Positions 28,837 through 37,883 are shown, counted from the first letter of the stretch. The stretch: DNA of 64,000 nt from Allobosea lathyri (GCF_900108245.1 NZ_FNUY01000011.1:124001-188000), one strand, 5' to 3'. Translations and numbers: made by a program. The notes: generated by a model not told the origin, from the sequence alone.

Positions 28837-30042
28837 ATGAAAATCACCGCCGTCGAAACGATCCGCCTGGCCGAATTCGGCAATATCATCTGGGTCCGCC
28901 TTCACACCGACCAGGGTCCCATCGGCCTCGGCGAGACCTTCATGGGGGCCGCCGCAGTCGAGGCCTACCTGCACGAAACCGTCGCGCCGAAGCTGCTCGG
29001 CACGGATCCGCTCCAGATCGAGGCGCGCAACGCAAGCCTGAACAACTATCTCGGCTGGCGCGGCTCGGGCGTCGAGACGCGCGGCAACTCCGCCGTCGAC
29101 ATCGCGCTCTGGGACATCTACGGCAAGGCGATCGGCCAGCCGGTCTCGATCGCGCTGGGCGGCAAGACGCGCGACACGATCCGCACCTACAACACCTGCG
29201 CGGGTTACAAATACATCCGCGATTCCCGCTCGCAATCGGTGGCCAATTGGCATGTCGGCGAGCAGGGCGGCCCCTATGAGGATCTCGAAGGCTTCCTCTA
29301 CCGCGCCGACGAGCTCGCCCATTCCCTGCTTGAGCAGGGGATCACGGGCATGAAGATCTGGCCCTTCGACATTGCCGCCGAGCGCAGCGCCGGCTGGGAC
29401 ATCAGTCCGCAGGAGCTGAACACGGCGCTCGAGCCGTTCCGCAAGATCCGCAAGGCCGTCGGCGACAAGATCGACATCATGGTCGAGTTCCACTCGCTCT
29501 GGAGCCTGCCCATGGCCAAGAAGCTGGCCGAGCGGCTGGCCGAGTTCGACACCTACTGGCACGAGGACCCGTTCCGGCTCGACAATGTCCAGGACCTCGG
29601 CGAATACGCGCGCCATTCCAAGGCCTGGGTCTGCGCCTCCGAGACACTGGCCTACACCCACTCCTTCCGGGACTATCTCAGTTCTGGCGCCGCTGGCGTG
29701 GTGATGCTGGACCTGTCCTGGTGCGGCGGCCTTTCGGAGGCCCGCAAGATCGCCGGCATGGCGGAAGCCTGGCATACGCCGGTCGCGCCGCATGATTGCA
29801 CCGGGCCCGTCGTCTACGCAGCCTCCTGCCATTTCTCGATGCACGCCCGCAACGCCCTGATCCAGGAATCCGTGCGCGCTTTCTACACCGGCTGGTACAC
29901 CGAACTCGTCACAGAGCTGCCGAAGGTCGAGAACGGCATGATCACCGTCTCAGACGCGCCAGGCCTGGGAATCGAACTGCTGCCCGGGCTCGAGAAACGC
30001 GCGGACGCGATCGTCCGTTTCAGCCGCCTCTCCGACGGCTGA
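28837..30042 (+). CDS. Enolase-superfamily enzyme with a Glu-Phe-His strand-3 motif
   Basis: 401 aa. Strand 2 reads MKIWPFD (Lys about 173). Strand 3 reads MVEFHSLW, so the first metal ligand is Glu (about 217) instead of the usual Asp, with His about 219. Further ligands are WHEDP and ASET, and the late His is in VAPHDCTGPV. The Glu-x-His form suggests a dehydratase subgroup distinct from the four other family members here. It begins 8 bp after the preceding gene, without an obvious ribosome site. Confidence 0.83.
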   Translation: MKITAVETIRLAEFGNIIWVRLHTDQGPIGLGETFMGAAAVEAYLHETVAPKLLGTDPLQIEARNASLNNYLGWRGSGVETRGNSAVDIALWDIYGKAIGQPVSIALGGKTRDTIRTYNTCAGYKYIRDSRSQSVANWHVGEQGGPYEDLEGFLYRADELAHSLLEQGITGMKIWPFDIAAERSAGWDISPQELNTALEPFRKIRKAVGDKIDIMVEFHSLWSLPMAKKLAERLAEFDTYWHEDPFRLDNVQDLGEYARHSKAWVCASETLAYTHSFRDYLSSGAAGVVMLDLSWCGGLSEARKIAGMAEAWHTPVAPHDCTGPVVYAASCHFSMHARNALIQESVRAFYTGWYTELVTELPKVENGMITVSDAPGLGIELLPGLEKRADAIVRFSRLSDG

Positions 30043-30048
30043 GGCTCC

Positions 30049-30079
30049 AGATACCCGCCTGCATTTCAGGCGGGCATCT
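30049..30079 (+). terminator. Terminator-like hairpin ending the TRAP operon
   Basis: CCCGCCTG pairs with CAGGCGGG (8 bp, 5-nt loop CATTT), extended below one mismatch by AGAT / ATCT. It starts 7 nt after the last stop. The downstream sequence (GTTCAC) is not T-rich. Confidence 0.6.
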
Positions 30080-30163
30080 GTTCACACTGGCGTTCCACGA
30101 TCTCGGTCCCTTGCGGACCGTGATCGATTTTGTCTTCCCCTGGCTCTCGCGCTAGAAGGCGCC

Positions 30164-30931
30164 ATGCCGCGCCCCATCGCCGTCCAACGACATCGCGACA
30201 TCATGAGCCTGATCGAGGGAACGCGAGCGGTCAGCGTCGAGGCGCTGGCGCAGCGGTTCGACGTCTCGCATGAGACGATCCGGCGCGACCTTAAGGTGTT
30301 GGCCGGCCAGGGGCGCGTCGAGATCGTGCATGGCGGCGCGCTGATTCCTGATGCGGTCGAGCCGCCCTATTCCGAGCGCCAGCGGGCCAACGCTGCCGGC
30401 AAGGCCAGGATCGCAACGCTCGGCGCCGGGCTGATAGCCGATGGCATGGTGGTCCTGCTCGATTCCGGGACGACGACCCATGCGCTTGCCGGCGCGATCG
30501 CGGCGTCAGGCCGGAAGGGGCTGACGATCTGCACGACATCCCTGGCCAATGCACAGGTGCTGGTGCGCGCGGGCCATCGCGTCACCCTGTTCGGCGGAAC
30601 TGTCGATCGCGATGACGAGGCGACGACCGGCATCGACGTGATCGAGGCGTTGGCCCGCTATAGCGTGGACTGCGCCTTTGTCGGTGTCGGCGGCATCGGC
30701 CTCGACGGCGTGATCACCGATTTCACCCGGGTTGCGGCGTTGCAGCGCGGAGCGATGCTGGCGGCGGCGCGGCAGGGTTACGTCGTGGCCGATCACGGCA
30801 AGCTCGGGCGTGTCTGCCCCGCGATCATCCCTCCCCCGGCGCGGTTTGGCTGGATTACGGACGCCGCGGTGGAACAGCCCGTAGTCGACAGCCTCGCTGC
30901 CGCGGGCGTGAACGCCATCCATGCGAGATAA
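30164..30931 (+). CDS. DeoR-family transcriptional repressor
   Basis: 255 aa. N-terminal helix-turn-helix at about residues 5-58 (VEALAQRFDVSHETIRRDLKVLAGQGRVEIVHGGAL) and a DeoRC sensor domain at about 75-235 with the ribose-5-phosphate-isomerase-like motif LDSGTTTHALA near 96. DeoR proteins bind phosphorylated sugars or related metabolites and recognise repeated GAAA/TTTC-type half sites. Two such half sites lie 49 bp downstream of this gene, in front of the next one. Confidence 0.9.
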   Translation: MPRPIAVQRHRDIMSLIEGTRAVSVEALAQRFDVSHETIRRDLKVLAGQGRVEIVHGGALIPDAVEPPYSERQRANAAGKARIATLGAGLIADGMVVLLDSGTTTHALAGAIAASGRKGLTICTTSLANAQVLVRAGHRVTLFGGTVDRDDEATTGIDVIEALARYSVDCAFVGVGGIGLDGVITDFTRVAALQRGAMLAAARQGYVVADHGKLGRVCPAIIPPPARFGWITDAAVEQPVVDSLAAAGVNAIHAR

Positions 30932-30979
30932 GACCGGCTGGCCGCATGCCGGAGCTTTGTGGAGCGGCAACATAATGAC

Positions 30980-31009
30980 CGAAAATGTGATATTTAATTT
31001 GAAAATGTG
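30980..31009 (+). promoter_or_regulatory. Direct repeat operator candidate (DeoR type)
   Basis: GAAAATGTGA occurs twice, at 30980-30989 and 31000-31009, exactly 20 bp apart (two helical turns), separated by an AT-only decamer. It lies 43-72 bp upstream of the flavoprotein gene start and just after the DeoR gene. Direct GAAA-type repeats are what several DeoR repressors bind. Confidence 0.6.
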
Positions 31010-31051
31010 AGATTGCGGATTTAGCGTAGTGCTCTCGATGAGGATCTCGCA

Positions 31052-33550
31052 ATGGCCCGCTCATTCCCAACTCACGCCCGCGTCGTCATTATCGGCGGCG
31101 GCATTGTCGGCTGCTCGGTTGCCTATCACCTGACCAAGCTCGGTTGGCCGGATGTCGTGCTGCTCGAACAGGGCCGCCTCTCCAGCGGCACGACCTGGCA
31201 TGCCGCCGGTCTGGTCGGGCAGTTGCGCAGCCACTCCGGGATGACCCGGATGATCCGCAGATCGACCGAAATCTATGCCGGGCTCGAACAGGAAACCGGT
31301 CTCGCGACGGGCTGGAAGCAATGCGGCTCGCTATCGGTGGCCCGTACGCCCGAGCGCATGGTGCAGCTGCGCCGGACGATTTCAGCCGCACGCGCGCAAG
31401 GGGTGGCGATCGAGGAGCTCAGCCCGTCTCAGGCCGGCGAGAAATGGCCGCTCATGCGCACCGACGATCTCGAAGGCGCGGTCTGGCTGCCGGGAGACGG
31501 CAAGGCCAATCCCAGCGACATCACCCAGGCGCTGGCGCGCGGCGCGCGCACGGGCGGGGCTGCCATTTTCGAGAACACTCATGTCACCGGCATCGACGTT
31601 CACCAGGGCCGTGCGCGGGCCGTCGAGACCGACAAGGGCCGGATCGAGTGCGAGATCGTCTGCATCTGTGCCGGGCAATGGTCGCGCGAGGTCGGGCGGA
31701 TGTGCGGCGTTACCGTCCCCCTCCATTCGGCGGAACATATGTACATCGTCACCGAAAAGATGGCGGGGGTGCATCCGGACCTGCCGGTGATGCGCGACCC
31801 CGACGGCTATATCTACTTCAAGGAGGAGGTCGGCGGCCTGGTGATGGGTGGCTTTGAGCCCAACGCCAAACCGTGGGGCATGAAAGGCATTCCGCGCGAC
31901 TTCGCCTTCCAGCTTCTCCCCGATGATTGGGACCAGTTCGAGATCCTGATGGAGAACGCACTGATCCGCGTCCCCGCGCTGGAAAACACCCCGGTCAAGA
32001 CCTTCGTCAATGGCCCCGAGAGCTTCACCCCCGACAACAACTTCATTCTCGGCGAAGCCCCGGAAACGCGCGGGGTCTTTGTCGGCGCGGGCTTCAACTC
32101 GGCCGGCATCGCCTCGGCCGGCGGGGCCGGGCAGGCGCTGGCCGAATGGATCGTCGCCGGCGAGCCGACGCAGGATCTCTGGCCCGTCGATATCCGCCGC
32201 TTCGCCGCGTTCAACGGCAATGGCGCCTGGCTGCATGACCGCATCAAGGAGACGCTCGGCCTGCACTACATGATGCCCTGGCCGAACCGCGAACTTGCAA
32301 GCGCCAGGCCGTTCCGGCGCTCTCCGCTCTATGACCGGCTCGCTGCCAAGGGCGCGGTCTTCGGCTCGAAAATGGGCTGGGAGCGACCGAACTACTTTGC
32401 CCGAACCCCGGACGAGCGCGAGATCGCCTACAGCTTCGGCAGGCAGAACTGGTTCGATGCCGTTGTCGCCGAGCAGCATGCCTGTCGCGAGAGCGTGGCC
32501 CTGTTCGACATGACGTCCTTTGCCAAGTTCAGGATCGAGGGCCCCGACGCCCTGGCGACGCTGCAGCATCTCTGCACCAACGACATCGACGTTCCCGTCG
32601 AGCGAACGGTCTATTCCGCTCTGGCCAATGCGCGCGGCGGCTATGAGAGCGACGTCACCGTAGCGCGGCTCGCCGACCAGACCTTCATGCTCGTGACCGG
32701 CTCCGGCCAGGCGACGCGGGATGCCGATTGGATGACCCGCAACATGCCGGCCGGTGCACGCGCCACCATCACGGACGTAACCGCGGGCCACTCCGTACTG
32801 GCGCTGATGGGACCGCGCTCGCGCGAACTTCTGGCATCGGTCTCCGATGCCGATTTCAGCGACGAGGCCTTTCCCTTCGGTGCGATCAAGCCGATCAGTC
32901 TGGGCTATGCGACATGCCTCGCCATGCGCCGTTCCTATGTCGGCGAACTCGGATACGAACTCTATGTCCCCGTCGAATTCGCCGCTGCCGTCTATGACAG
33001 GCTGAACACGAGCGGTGCCGCTTTCGGACTGCGCGATGCCGGCTATTACGCGATCGAGGCCCTCCGGCTCGAGAAGGGTTACCGCGCCTGGGGCCGCGAG
33101 CTGACTCCCGACTACAACCCTTACGAGGCCGGGCTCGGCTTTGCAGTCAAGCTCGACAAGGGTCCCTTCATCGGCAGCGAGGCCCTTGCGGCGGCGCGCG
33201 GCGCACCTCGGACCCGGCAACTGGTCAGCCTGCTCGCACGCGGCGAAACGCAGACGCTGGCCTGGGGCGGAGAGCTGATCGCCATCGATGGCAAGCCCGT
33301 TGGAGAAGTGACCTCGGCGGCTTACTCGGCCGCGCTGGGAGGGATCATTGCCCTGGGCTACATCAAACCCGGCTTTGCCTTCGATCAGATGTGGCTTGCC
33401 GCACAGGCCGTCACGCTTGATCTCGCGGGAGAAATCGTTTCGGCGCAGGCCTCTCTCAGGCCGTTCTTCGACCCCAAGAACGACCGCATTTTCGATCGGC
33501 GCCCGCCCGAACCCGCGCCCATGACAGCCCTCGCGATGCAAAACGCGTAA
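31052..33550 (+). CDS. Dimethylglycine-dehydrogenase-like FAD oxidoreductase with GcvT domain
   Basis: 832 aa, full length for the family. Residues about 10-370 are a DAO flavin domain (VVIIGGGIVGCSVAYHL) including SSGTTWHAAGLVGQL. The His in WHAAG corresponds to the residue that carries covalent flavin in mammalian dimethylglycine dehydrogenase (established for that enzyme, inferred here). FAO_M follows, and residues about 430-810 form the aminomethyltransferase (GcvT) tetrahydrofolate domain that captures the released one-carbon unit. The likely reaction is oxidative demethylation of an N-methyl amine acid. It stands alone behind the DeoR repeats; DMGDH near a DeoR repressor rather than glycine-betaine genes is unusual. 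Confidence 0.85.
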   Translation: MARSFPTHARVVIIGGGIVGCSVAYHLTKLGWPDVVLLEQGRLSSGTTWHAAGLVGQLRSHSGMTRMIRRSTEIYAGLEQETGLATGWKQCGSLSVARTPERMVQLRRTISAARAQGVAIEELSPSQAGEKWPLMRTDDLEGAVWLPGDGKANPSDITQALARGARTGGAAIFENTHVTGIDVHQGRARAVETDKGRIECEIVCICAGQWSREVGRMCGVTVPLHSAEHMYIVTEKMAGVHPDLPVMRDPDGYIYFKEEVGGLVMGGFEPNAKPWGMKGIPRDFAFQLLPDDWDQFEILMENALIRVPALENTPVKTFVNGPESFTPDNNFILGEAPETRGVFVGAGFNSAGIASAGGAGQALAEWIVAGEPTQDLWPVDIRRFAAFNGNGAWLHDRIKETLGLHYMMPWPNRELASARPFRRSPLYDRLAAKGAVFGSKMGWERPNYFARTPDEREIAYSFGRQNWFDAVVAEQHACRESVALFDMTSFAKFRIEGPDALATLQHLCTNDIDVPVERTVYSALANARGGYESDVTVARLADQTFMLVTGSGQATRDADWMTRNMPAGARATITDVTAGHSVLALMGPRSRELLASVSDADFSDEAFPFGAIKPISLGYATCLAMRRSYVGELGYELYVPVEFAAAVYDRLNTSGAAFGLRDAGYYAIEALRLEKGYRAWGRELTPDYNPYEAGLGFAVKLDKGPFIGSEALAAARGAPRTRQLVSLLARGETQTLAWGGELIAIDGKPVGEVTSAAYSAALGGIIALGYIKPGFAFDQMWLAAQAVTLDLAGEIVSAQASLRPFFDPKNDRIFDRRPPEPAPMTALAMQNA

Positions 33551-33690
33551 GACGCCCGGGCGCCTGCTTCTCCGGCTAATCGAGTTGTTGCAATGTCGGC
33601 GGCTTCCGGAGAACCTGATGATCATCTGCGCATCGCTCGCGATGCGCGCCGCCCCTCTCCTTCCATCCCGATTTGCCGGTGAAAGAAGTC

Positions 33691-34425
33691 ATGCGCCTGG
33701 GTGTGATCGCGGATGTTCATGGCAATGCGCTGGCGCTCGAAGCCGTGCTCGACCGGATGGACCGGTTGAGCCTGGATATGACGGTCAATCTGGGCGACTG
33801 CGCCTCCGGCCCGCTCTGGCCTGCCGAGGCCACCAAAATCCTGCGCGACAGCGGGTTCCGGCATGTTCGCGGCAACCACGACCGCGCGATGGGAGCACAG
33901 ACCGATACCGGTCTCGGGCTCTCGGATGCCTACGCCTGGCAATCACTCGACCAGGACGCGCGCCACTGGCTCAGCAGCCTGCCTTTCAGCCTCGTTCTGG
34001 ACGGCGTTTCATGTTTCCACGCCACGCCCGCGAGCGATGAAACCTATCTGATGGAGACGGTTACAGGCGGCCGGCTTCAGCCGGCACCTCCTGTCGAGAT
34101 TGCAAGCCGCTTGGGCGCTGCGACGGCCCGGCTGATCCTGTGCGGACACAGCCATCAGCCACGTTTGGCGCAGCTCGCCGATGGCACTGTCATCGTCAAT
34201 CCCGGCAGCATCGGCTGCCCCGCCTATGACGACGCAACGACGCCCGCGCATGTCTCGGAATCGGGATCGCCACATGCGCGTTTCGCGGTCGTGACGATCC
34301 ATGGCGGCGAGATCGCAGTCGAGCATCATGCCGTGACCTATGACTGGGCCCGCGCGGCGCAACGCGCAGCCGAGAACGGCCGCCCGGAATGGGCGCACGC
34401 GCTGCTGACCGGGACGGCGCTATAG
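33691..34425 (+). CDS. Calcineurin-like metallophosphoesterase (YfcE-like)
   Basis: 244 aa from the ATG at 33691 (GAAAGAAG upstream); a start at 33673 is possible. All family metal motifs are present: ADVHGN (D-x-H) near residue 6, NLGDCASGP (GD) near 37, RGNHDRA (GNH) near 60 and CGHSHQP (GHxH) near 150, with VNPGSIGCP near 170. These enzymes cleave phosphodiesters or phosphomonoesters. Lying next to the phosphonate cluster, it may serve phosphorus salvage, but it is outside the LysR-controlled unit. Confidence 0.85.
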   Translation: MRLGVIADVHGNALALEAVLDRMDRLSLDMTVNLGDCASGPLWPAEATKILRDSGFRHVRGNHDRAMGAQTDTGLGLSDAYAWQSLDQDARHWLSSLPFSLVLDGVSCFHATPASDETYLMETVTGGRLQPAPPVEIASRLGAATARLILCGHSHQPRLAQLADGTVIVNPGSIGCPAYDDATTPAHVSESGSPHARFAVVTIHGGEIAVEHHAVTYDWARAAQRAAENGRPEWAHALLTGTAL

Positions 34426-34481
34426 CCCGATTCTTGACTTAGGCCCCCCGAGCTGGCCGGTGCTGTTTCTCACGGCGACGC

Positions 34482-35366
34482 TCAGGGATGCTCCTCGCCG
34501 AAGAGCCCTTGAACAACCTCGATGAAGGTCCGAACGAGCGGGATACGGCGCCGCTCCTCGCGGCAGGCGGCATATTCGCCGACGGAAAAATCGGCGCCGG
34601 TCACGACGAGGCGATGCAGGCCGTCATCAGGCTGGAATTCGTTGTCGAAGATGACACCGATGCCGAACCCGGCCGCGACGGCCTCGCGGACAGCCTCTCG
34701 CGTCTGAACCTCCAGGAGATTGGCCGGCTTGATGCCGGCTTCCGACAGGCGCTGCTCGAAGACCTCGCGCGTGATCGATCCGCGCTCGCGCAGCACCAGG
34801 TCCTGGCCGGCAAAGGCCTCGATCGGAACGGCGTCATGACGGGAGATCGGATGCGCTGCCGGCGCGAAGGCGACGAGGCGATCGGCCCTGAGCTTCACCG
34901 TATGCAGGCGCGGATCGGAGCTCTGCCGGGCGGTGATCGCGACATCGGCCGCGTAGTTCATCACCTGCTCGACGACCTGCGAGGAGTTGCCGATGGTCAG
35001 CGAGAAGGTCAGCCCGGGATAGCGCTCGCGAATGCGCGCCAGGGCGGCCATGACATGCCTGGCGCTGTCGGCCGCGACCCGCAGATGTCCGCGCATCAGG
35101 GTTCGCGTCCCCGCGAGCAAGGACTGCGCCTCGTCCTCGGCGGTGAAGAGCCGCGCCGTGATCACGAACAGGCTCTGGCCAAGCGGCGTCAGCTTCACCT
35201 GACGGCCGATGCGGTCGAACAGGCGCACGCCATAGGCGTCTTCCAGCCCCCGCACCTGCGCCGACAGCGTCGGCTGGCTGACATTGCGGGCTCTCGCCGC
35301 GCCCGTGAAACTTTCGGCCTGCGCGACGGCATGGAAAGCCGCAAGCCCGGAATAGCTGATCGCCAT
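34482..35366 (-). CDS. LysR-type regulator of the aminoethylphosphonate genes
   Basis: 294 aa. HTH domain at residues 1-60 (SFTGAARARNVSQPTLSAQVRGLEDAYGVRLFDR) and a periplasmic-binding-like effector domain from about 90. It is transcribed away from phnW, 104 bp apart, with a perfect palindrome between them. LysR regulators divergent from AEP genes are the standard arrangement, and typically AEP is the inducer. It is a paralogue of the LysR protein encoded at 47691-48587 (shared features: RGHLRVAADSARHVM versus TGQLRLVADSVHHVL). Confidence 0.88.
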   Translation of the reverse strand: MAISYSGLAAFHAVAQAESFTGAARARNVSQPTLSAQVRGLEDAYGVRLFDRIGRQVKLTPLGQSLFVITARLFTAEDEAQSLLAGTRTLMRGHLRVAADSARHVMAALARIRERYPGLTFSLTIGNSSQVVEQVMNYAADVAITARQSSDPRLHTVKLRADRLVAFAPAAHPISRHDAVPIEAFAGQDLVLRERGSITREVFEQRLSEAGIKPANLLEVQTREAVREAVAAGFGIGVIFDNEFQPDDGLHRLVVTGADFSVGEYAACREERRRIPLVRTFIEVVQGLFGEEHP

Positions 35367-35369
35367 GTG

Positions 35370-35388
35370 CTATAGATCCTATCTATAG
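35370..35388. promoter_or_regulatory. Perfect palindrome between lysR and phnW
   Basis: CTATAGAT-CCT-ATCTATAG, an 8-3-8 perfect inverted repeat, starts 4 bp from the lysR start codon and 83 bp before phnW. The position suits LysR autorepression combined with activation of phnW. The AGGA on the lysR strand within the repeat could also serve as its ribosome site. Confidence 0.6.
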
Positions 35389-35470
35389 CTTCTATGGAAA
35401 TGACGTATTTGTACTATGTCAAGCCGCGCCCTAGCGTCAGGCAACTGCTTCAGCGCAAGGCGAGATTTTC

Positions 35471-36616
35471 ATGTCCCAGGCTCGAAACCCTGCCGTCTCA
35501 GAAACCGGCGATCCGCTGCTCCTGACGCCCGGTCCCTTGACCACCAGCAAGGCGGTCAAGCAGGCCATGGTGCATGATTGGGGTTCGCGCGATGCGACCT
35601 TCATCGCCATCAACCGGGCGGTGATGGAAGAGCTTCCCAAGATCATTCATGGCGAGGCCGATTTCGTCACCGTGCCGATGCAGGGCTCCGGCACTTTCGC
35701 CGTCGAAGCCATGCTCACGACCTTCGTGCCGCGCGGCAGCAAGATCCTCGTCCTGATCAACGGCGCCTATGGCCAGCGTGCGAAACGCATCCTGGAAATC
35801 GCAGGCCGCGAGCCCGTCATCCACGAAACAGCGGAAGACACGCCTCCGGACCTGACCGAGGTCGAAAAGCTGCTGGTCGCCGACCCCGCGATCGGCCACG
35901 TCTTCGCGGTCCATTGCGAGACGACCAGCGGTATCCGCAACCCGATCGAAGCCATTGCCGGGCTGGTGAAGCGCCATGGCCGGCGATTGCTGATCGACTC
36001 GATGAGCGCCTTCGGCGCGCTGCCGCTCGACAGCCGCGAAACCTATTTCGACGCTGTCGCGGCTTCCTCCAACAAGTGCATTCAGGGCGTGCCGGGTCTG
36101 GGCTTCGTGATCGCCCGCAAGAGCGCCCTGGCCGAGACCAAGGGCAATGCCACGACGCTGGTGCTCGACCTGCACGACCAGCACGCCGTTTTCGAGCGCA
36201 CCGGCCAGTATCGCTTCACCCCGCCGATCCATGTCATCGTCGCCTTCCACCAGGCGCTGCAGGAATTCTGGGCCGAGGGCGGCGTTTCGGGCCGTGGCGA
36301 GCGCTACAGCGATAATGCGCGCATCCTGATCGAAGGCATGGAAGAACTCGGCTTCCGCACGCTGCTGCCGGCCGCGCGGCAGGCGCCGATCATCATCACC
36401 TTCCACATGCCGCAGGACAAGAATTTCGTCTTCCAGCGCTTCTACGACGCGCTCAAGGACAGCGGCTACGTGATCTATCCCGGCAAGCTCACCGTGGCCG
36501 ACAGCTTCCGCATCGGCTGCATCGGCGCTCTCGACGCCCAGAACATGCGCAGCTTCGTTGCGACCGTTTCCGACGTGCTGGCGCAGATGGGCGTTGGCCT
36601 GAAATCGGCCGCGTGA
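35471..36616 (+). CDS. phnW: 2-aminoethylphosphonate:pyruvate aminotransferase
   Basis: 381 aa, PLP-dependent class V aminotransferase. Converts AEP and pyruvate to phosphonoacetaldehyde and alanine. Diagnostic stretches: LLTPGPLTTSKAVKQAMVHDWGSRD near residue 17 and AASSNKCIQGVPGLGFVI with the PLP lysine at about 202. HCETTSGIRNPI binds the cofactor ring. First gene of the phnW-phnA-phnY unit; the next gene starts 11 bp after its stop. Confidence 0.93.
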   Translation: MSQARNPAVSETGDPLLLTPGPLTTSKAVKQAMVHDWGSRDATFIAINRAVMEELPKIIHGEADFVTVPMQGSGTFAVEAMLTTFVPRGSKILVLINGAYGQRAKRILEIAGREPVIHETAEDTPPDLTEVEKLLVADPAIGHVFAVHCETTSGIRNPIEAIAGLVKRHGRRLLIDSMSAFGALPLDSRETYFDAVAASSNKCIQGVPGLGFVIARKSALAETKGNATTLVLDLHDQHAVFERTGQYRFTPPIHVIVAFHQALQEFWAEGGVSGRGERYSDNARILIEGMEELGFRTLLPAARQAPIIITFHMPQDKNFVFQRFYDALKDSGYVIYPGKLTVADSFRIGCIGALDAQNMRSFVATVSDVLAQMGVGLKSAA

Positions 36617-36627
36617 GGAGAGACATC

Positions 36628-37881
36628 ATGAACATACGTGCCGCCATTGGTTCTGACGTTGTCGCGAACGGTCGGTCTTATCGTCGTCCTTCGCGGCCTG
36701 TGGTCGTGATCTGCGTCGATGGCTCGGAACCTGGCTATATAGAGCAGGCGATCGCGGCGGGGCTTGCGCCTAATCTCGACCGGCTGATGAAGACGGGCGC
36801 CAACACCACGGCGCTCTCGGTGATCCCGAGCTTCACCAATCCCAACAATCTCTCGATCATCACCGGCCGGCCGCCGGCCGTGCATGGCATCGCCGGCAAC
36901 TTCTTCTACGATCGCGAGGCGAAGGAAGAGGTGATGATGAACGATGCCCGCTTCCTGCGCGCGCCGACGATCCTCGCCGAATTCCAGAAAGCCGGCCTCA
37001 AGGTCGCGATGGTGACCGCCAAGGACAAGCTCAGGACGCTTCTGGGCAAGGGGCTCGACTTCACCAGCGGCACCGCGATCGCCTTTTCCTCGGAGAAGGC
37101 CGACCAGGCGGATCTGGCGCAAAACGGCATCGAGAACGTGCTCGATTTCGTCGGGCAGCCGCTGCCGTCGGTCTATTCGGCCGATCTCTCGGAGTTCGTC
37201 TTCGCGGCCGGCGTCAAGCTTTTGCAGAGCTTCCGGCCCGATGTGATGTATCTCTCGACCACCGATTACGTGCAGCACAAGGCCGCGCCGGGCTCAGCCA
37301 CGGCCAACGCCTTCTACGCGATGTTCGACGCTTACGTAGGGCAGCTCGACGCCGCCGGCTGCACGCTCGTCATCACCGCCGACCACGGCATGAACGACAA
37401 GCATCTCGCCAATGGCGAGCCCGATGTGATCTATCTGCAGACGCTGATGGACGATTGGTACGGCGTCGGCACGATGCGGGTGATCCTGCCGATCACCGAC
37501 CCTTATGTCGTGCATCACGGCGCGCTCGGCTCCTTTGCCACGATCTATCTGCCCGATGGCATCAGCCAGCAGGAGGTCGCCGGCCGCATCGCGGGGCTCG
37601 ACGGCATCGAGGTCGCCCTGACCTCGCCGCAGGCCTGCGAGCGCTTCGAGCTGCCCGCCGACCGGATCGGCGATGTCGTCGTCGTCTCGACCCGCCACAA
37701 GGTTCTGGGCACCTTAGCCGAGAAGCACGATCTGTCGGGCCTGACCGAGCCGCTGCGCTCGCATGGCGGGCTGACCGAGCAGGTCGTGCCGATGATCGCC
37801 AATGGCGCGATTGCCGTGCCCGACGGCCGGACCTTGCGCAATTTCGACGTCTTCGACGTCGCCCTCAACCTGGTGCGCTGA
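36628..37881 (+). CDS. phnA: Phosphonoacetate hydrolase
   Basis: 417 aa from the ATG at 36628 with GAGGAGAG upstream. Alkaline-phosphatase-superfamily fold: VVVICVDGSEPGY (metal Asp), SFTNPNNLSIITG (the Thr is the expected nucleophile/metal-ligand position), STTDYVQHK and ITADHGMNDKH (metal Asp/His). Cleaves the C-P bond of phosphonoacetate to acetate and phosphate. Its place between phnW and phnY, with no phosphonatase (PhnX) in the window, sets the pathway as the oxidative PhnW-PhnY-PhnA route. Confidence 0.93.
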   Translation: MNIRAAIGSDVVANGRSYRRPSRPVVVICVDGSEPGYIEQAIAAGLAPNLDRLMKTGANTTALSVIPSFTNPNNLSIITGRPPAVHGIAGNFFYDREAKEEVMMNDARFLRAPTILAEFQKAGLKVAMVTAKDKLRTLLGKGLDFTSGTAIAFSSEKADQADLAQNGIENVLDFVGQPLPSVYSADLSEFVFAAGVKLLQSFRPDVMYLSTTDYVQHKAAPGSATANAFYAMFDAYVGQLDAAGCTLVITADHGMNDKHLANGEPDVIYLQTLMDDWYGVGTMRVILPITDPYVVHHGALGSFATIYLPDGISQQEVAGRIAGLDGIEVALTSPQACERFELPADRIGDVVVVSTRHKVLGTLAEKHDLSGLTEPLRSHGGLTEQVVPMIANGAIAVPDGRTLRNFDVFDVALNLVR

Positions 37882-37883
37882 TC

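Noticed and set aside
31382..33625. Minus-strand open frame of 747 codons across the DMGDH-like gene
   Set aside because: Antisense shadow; the plus strand encodes a complete two-domain enzyme.
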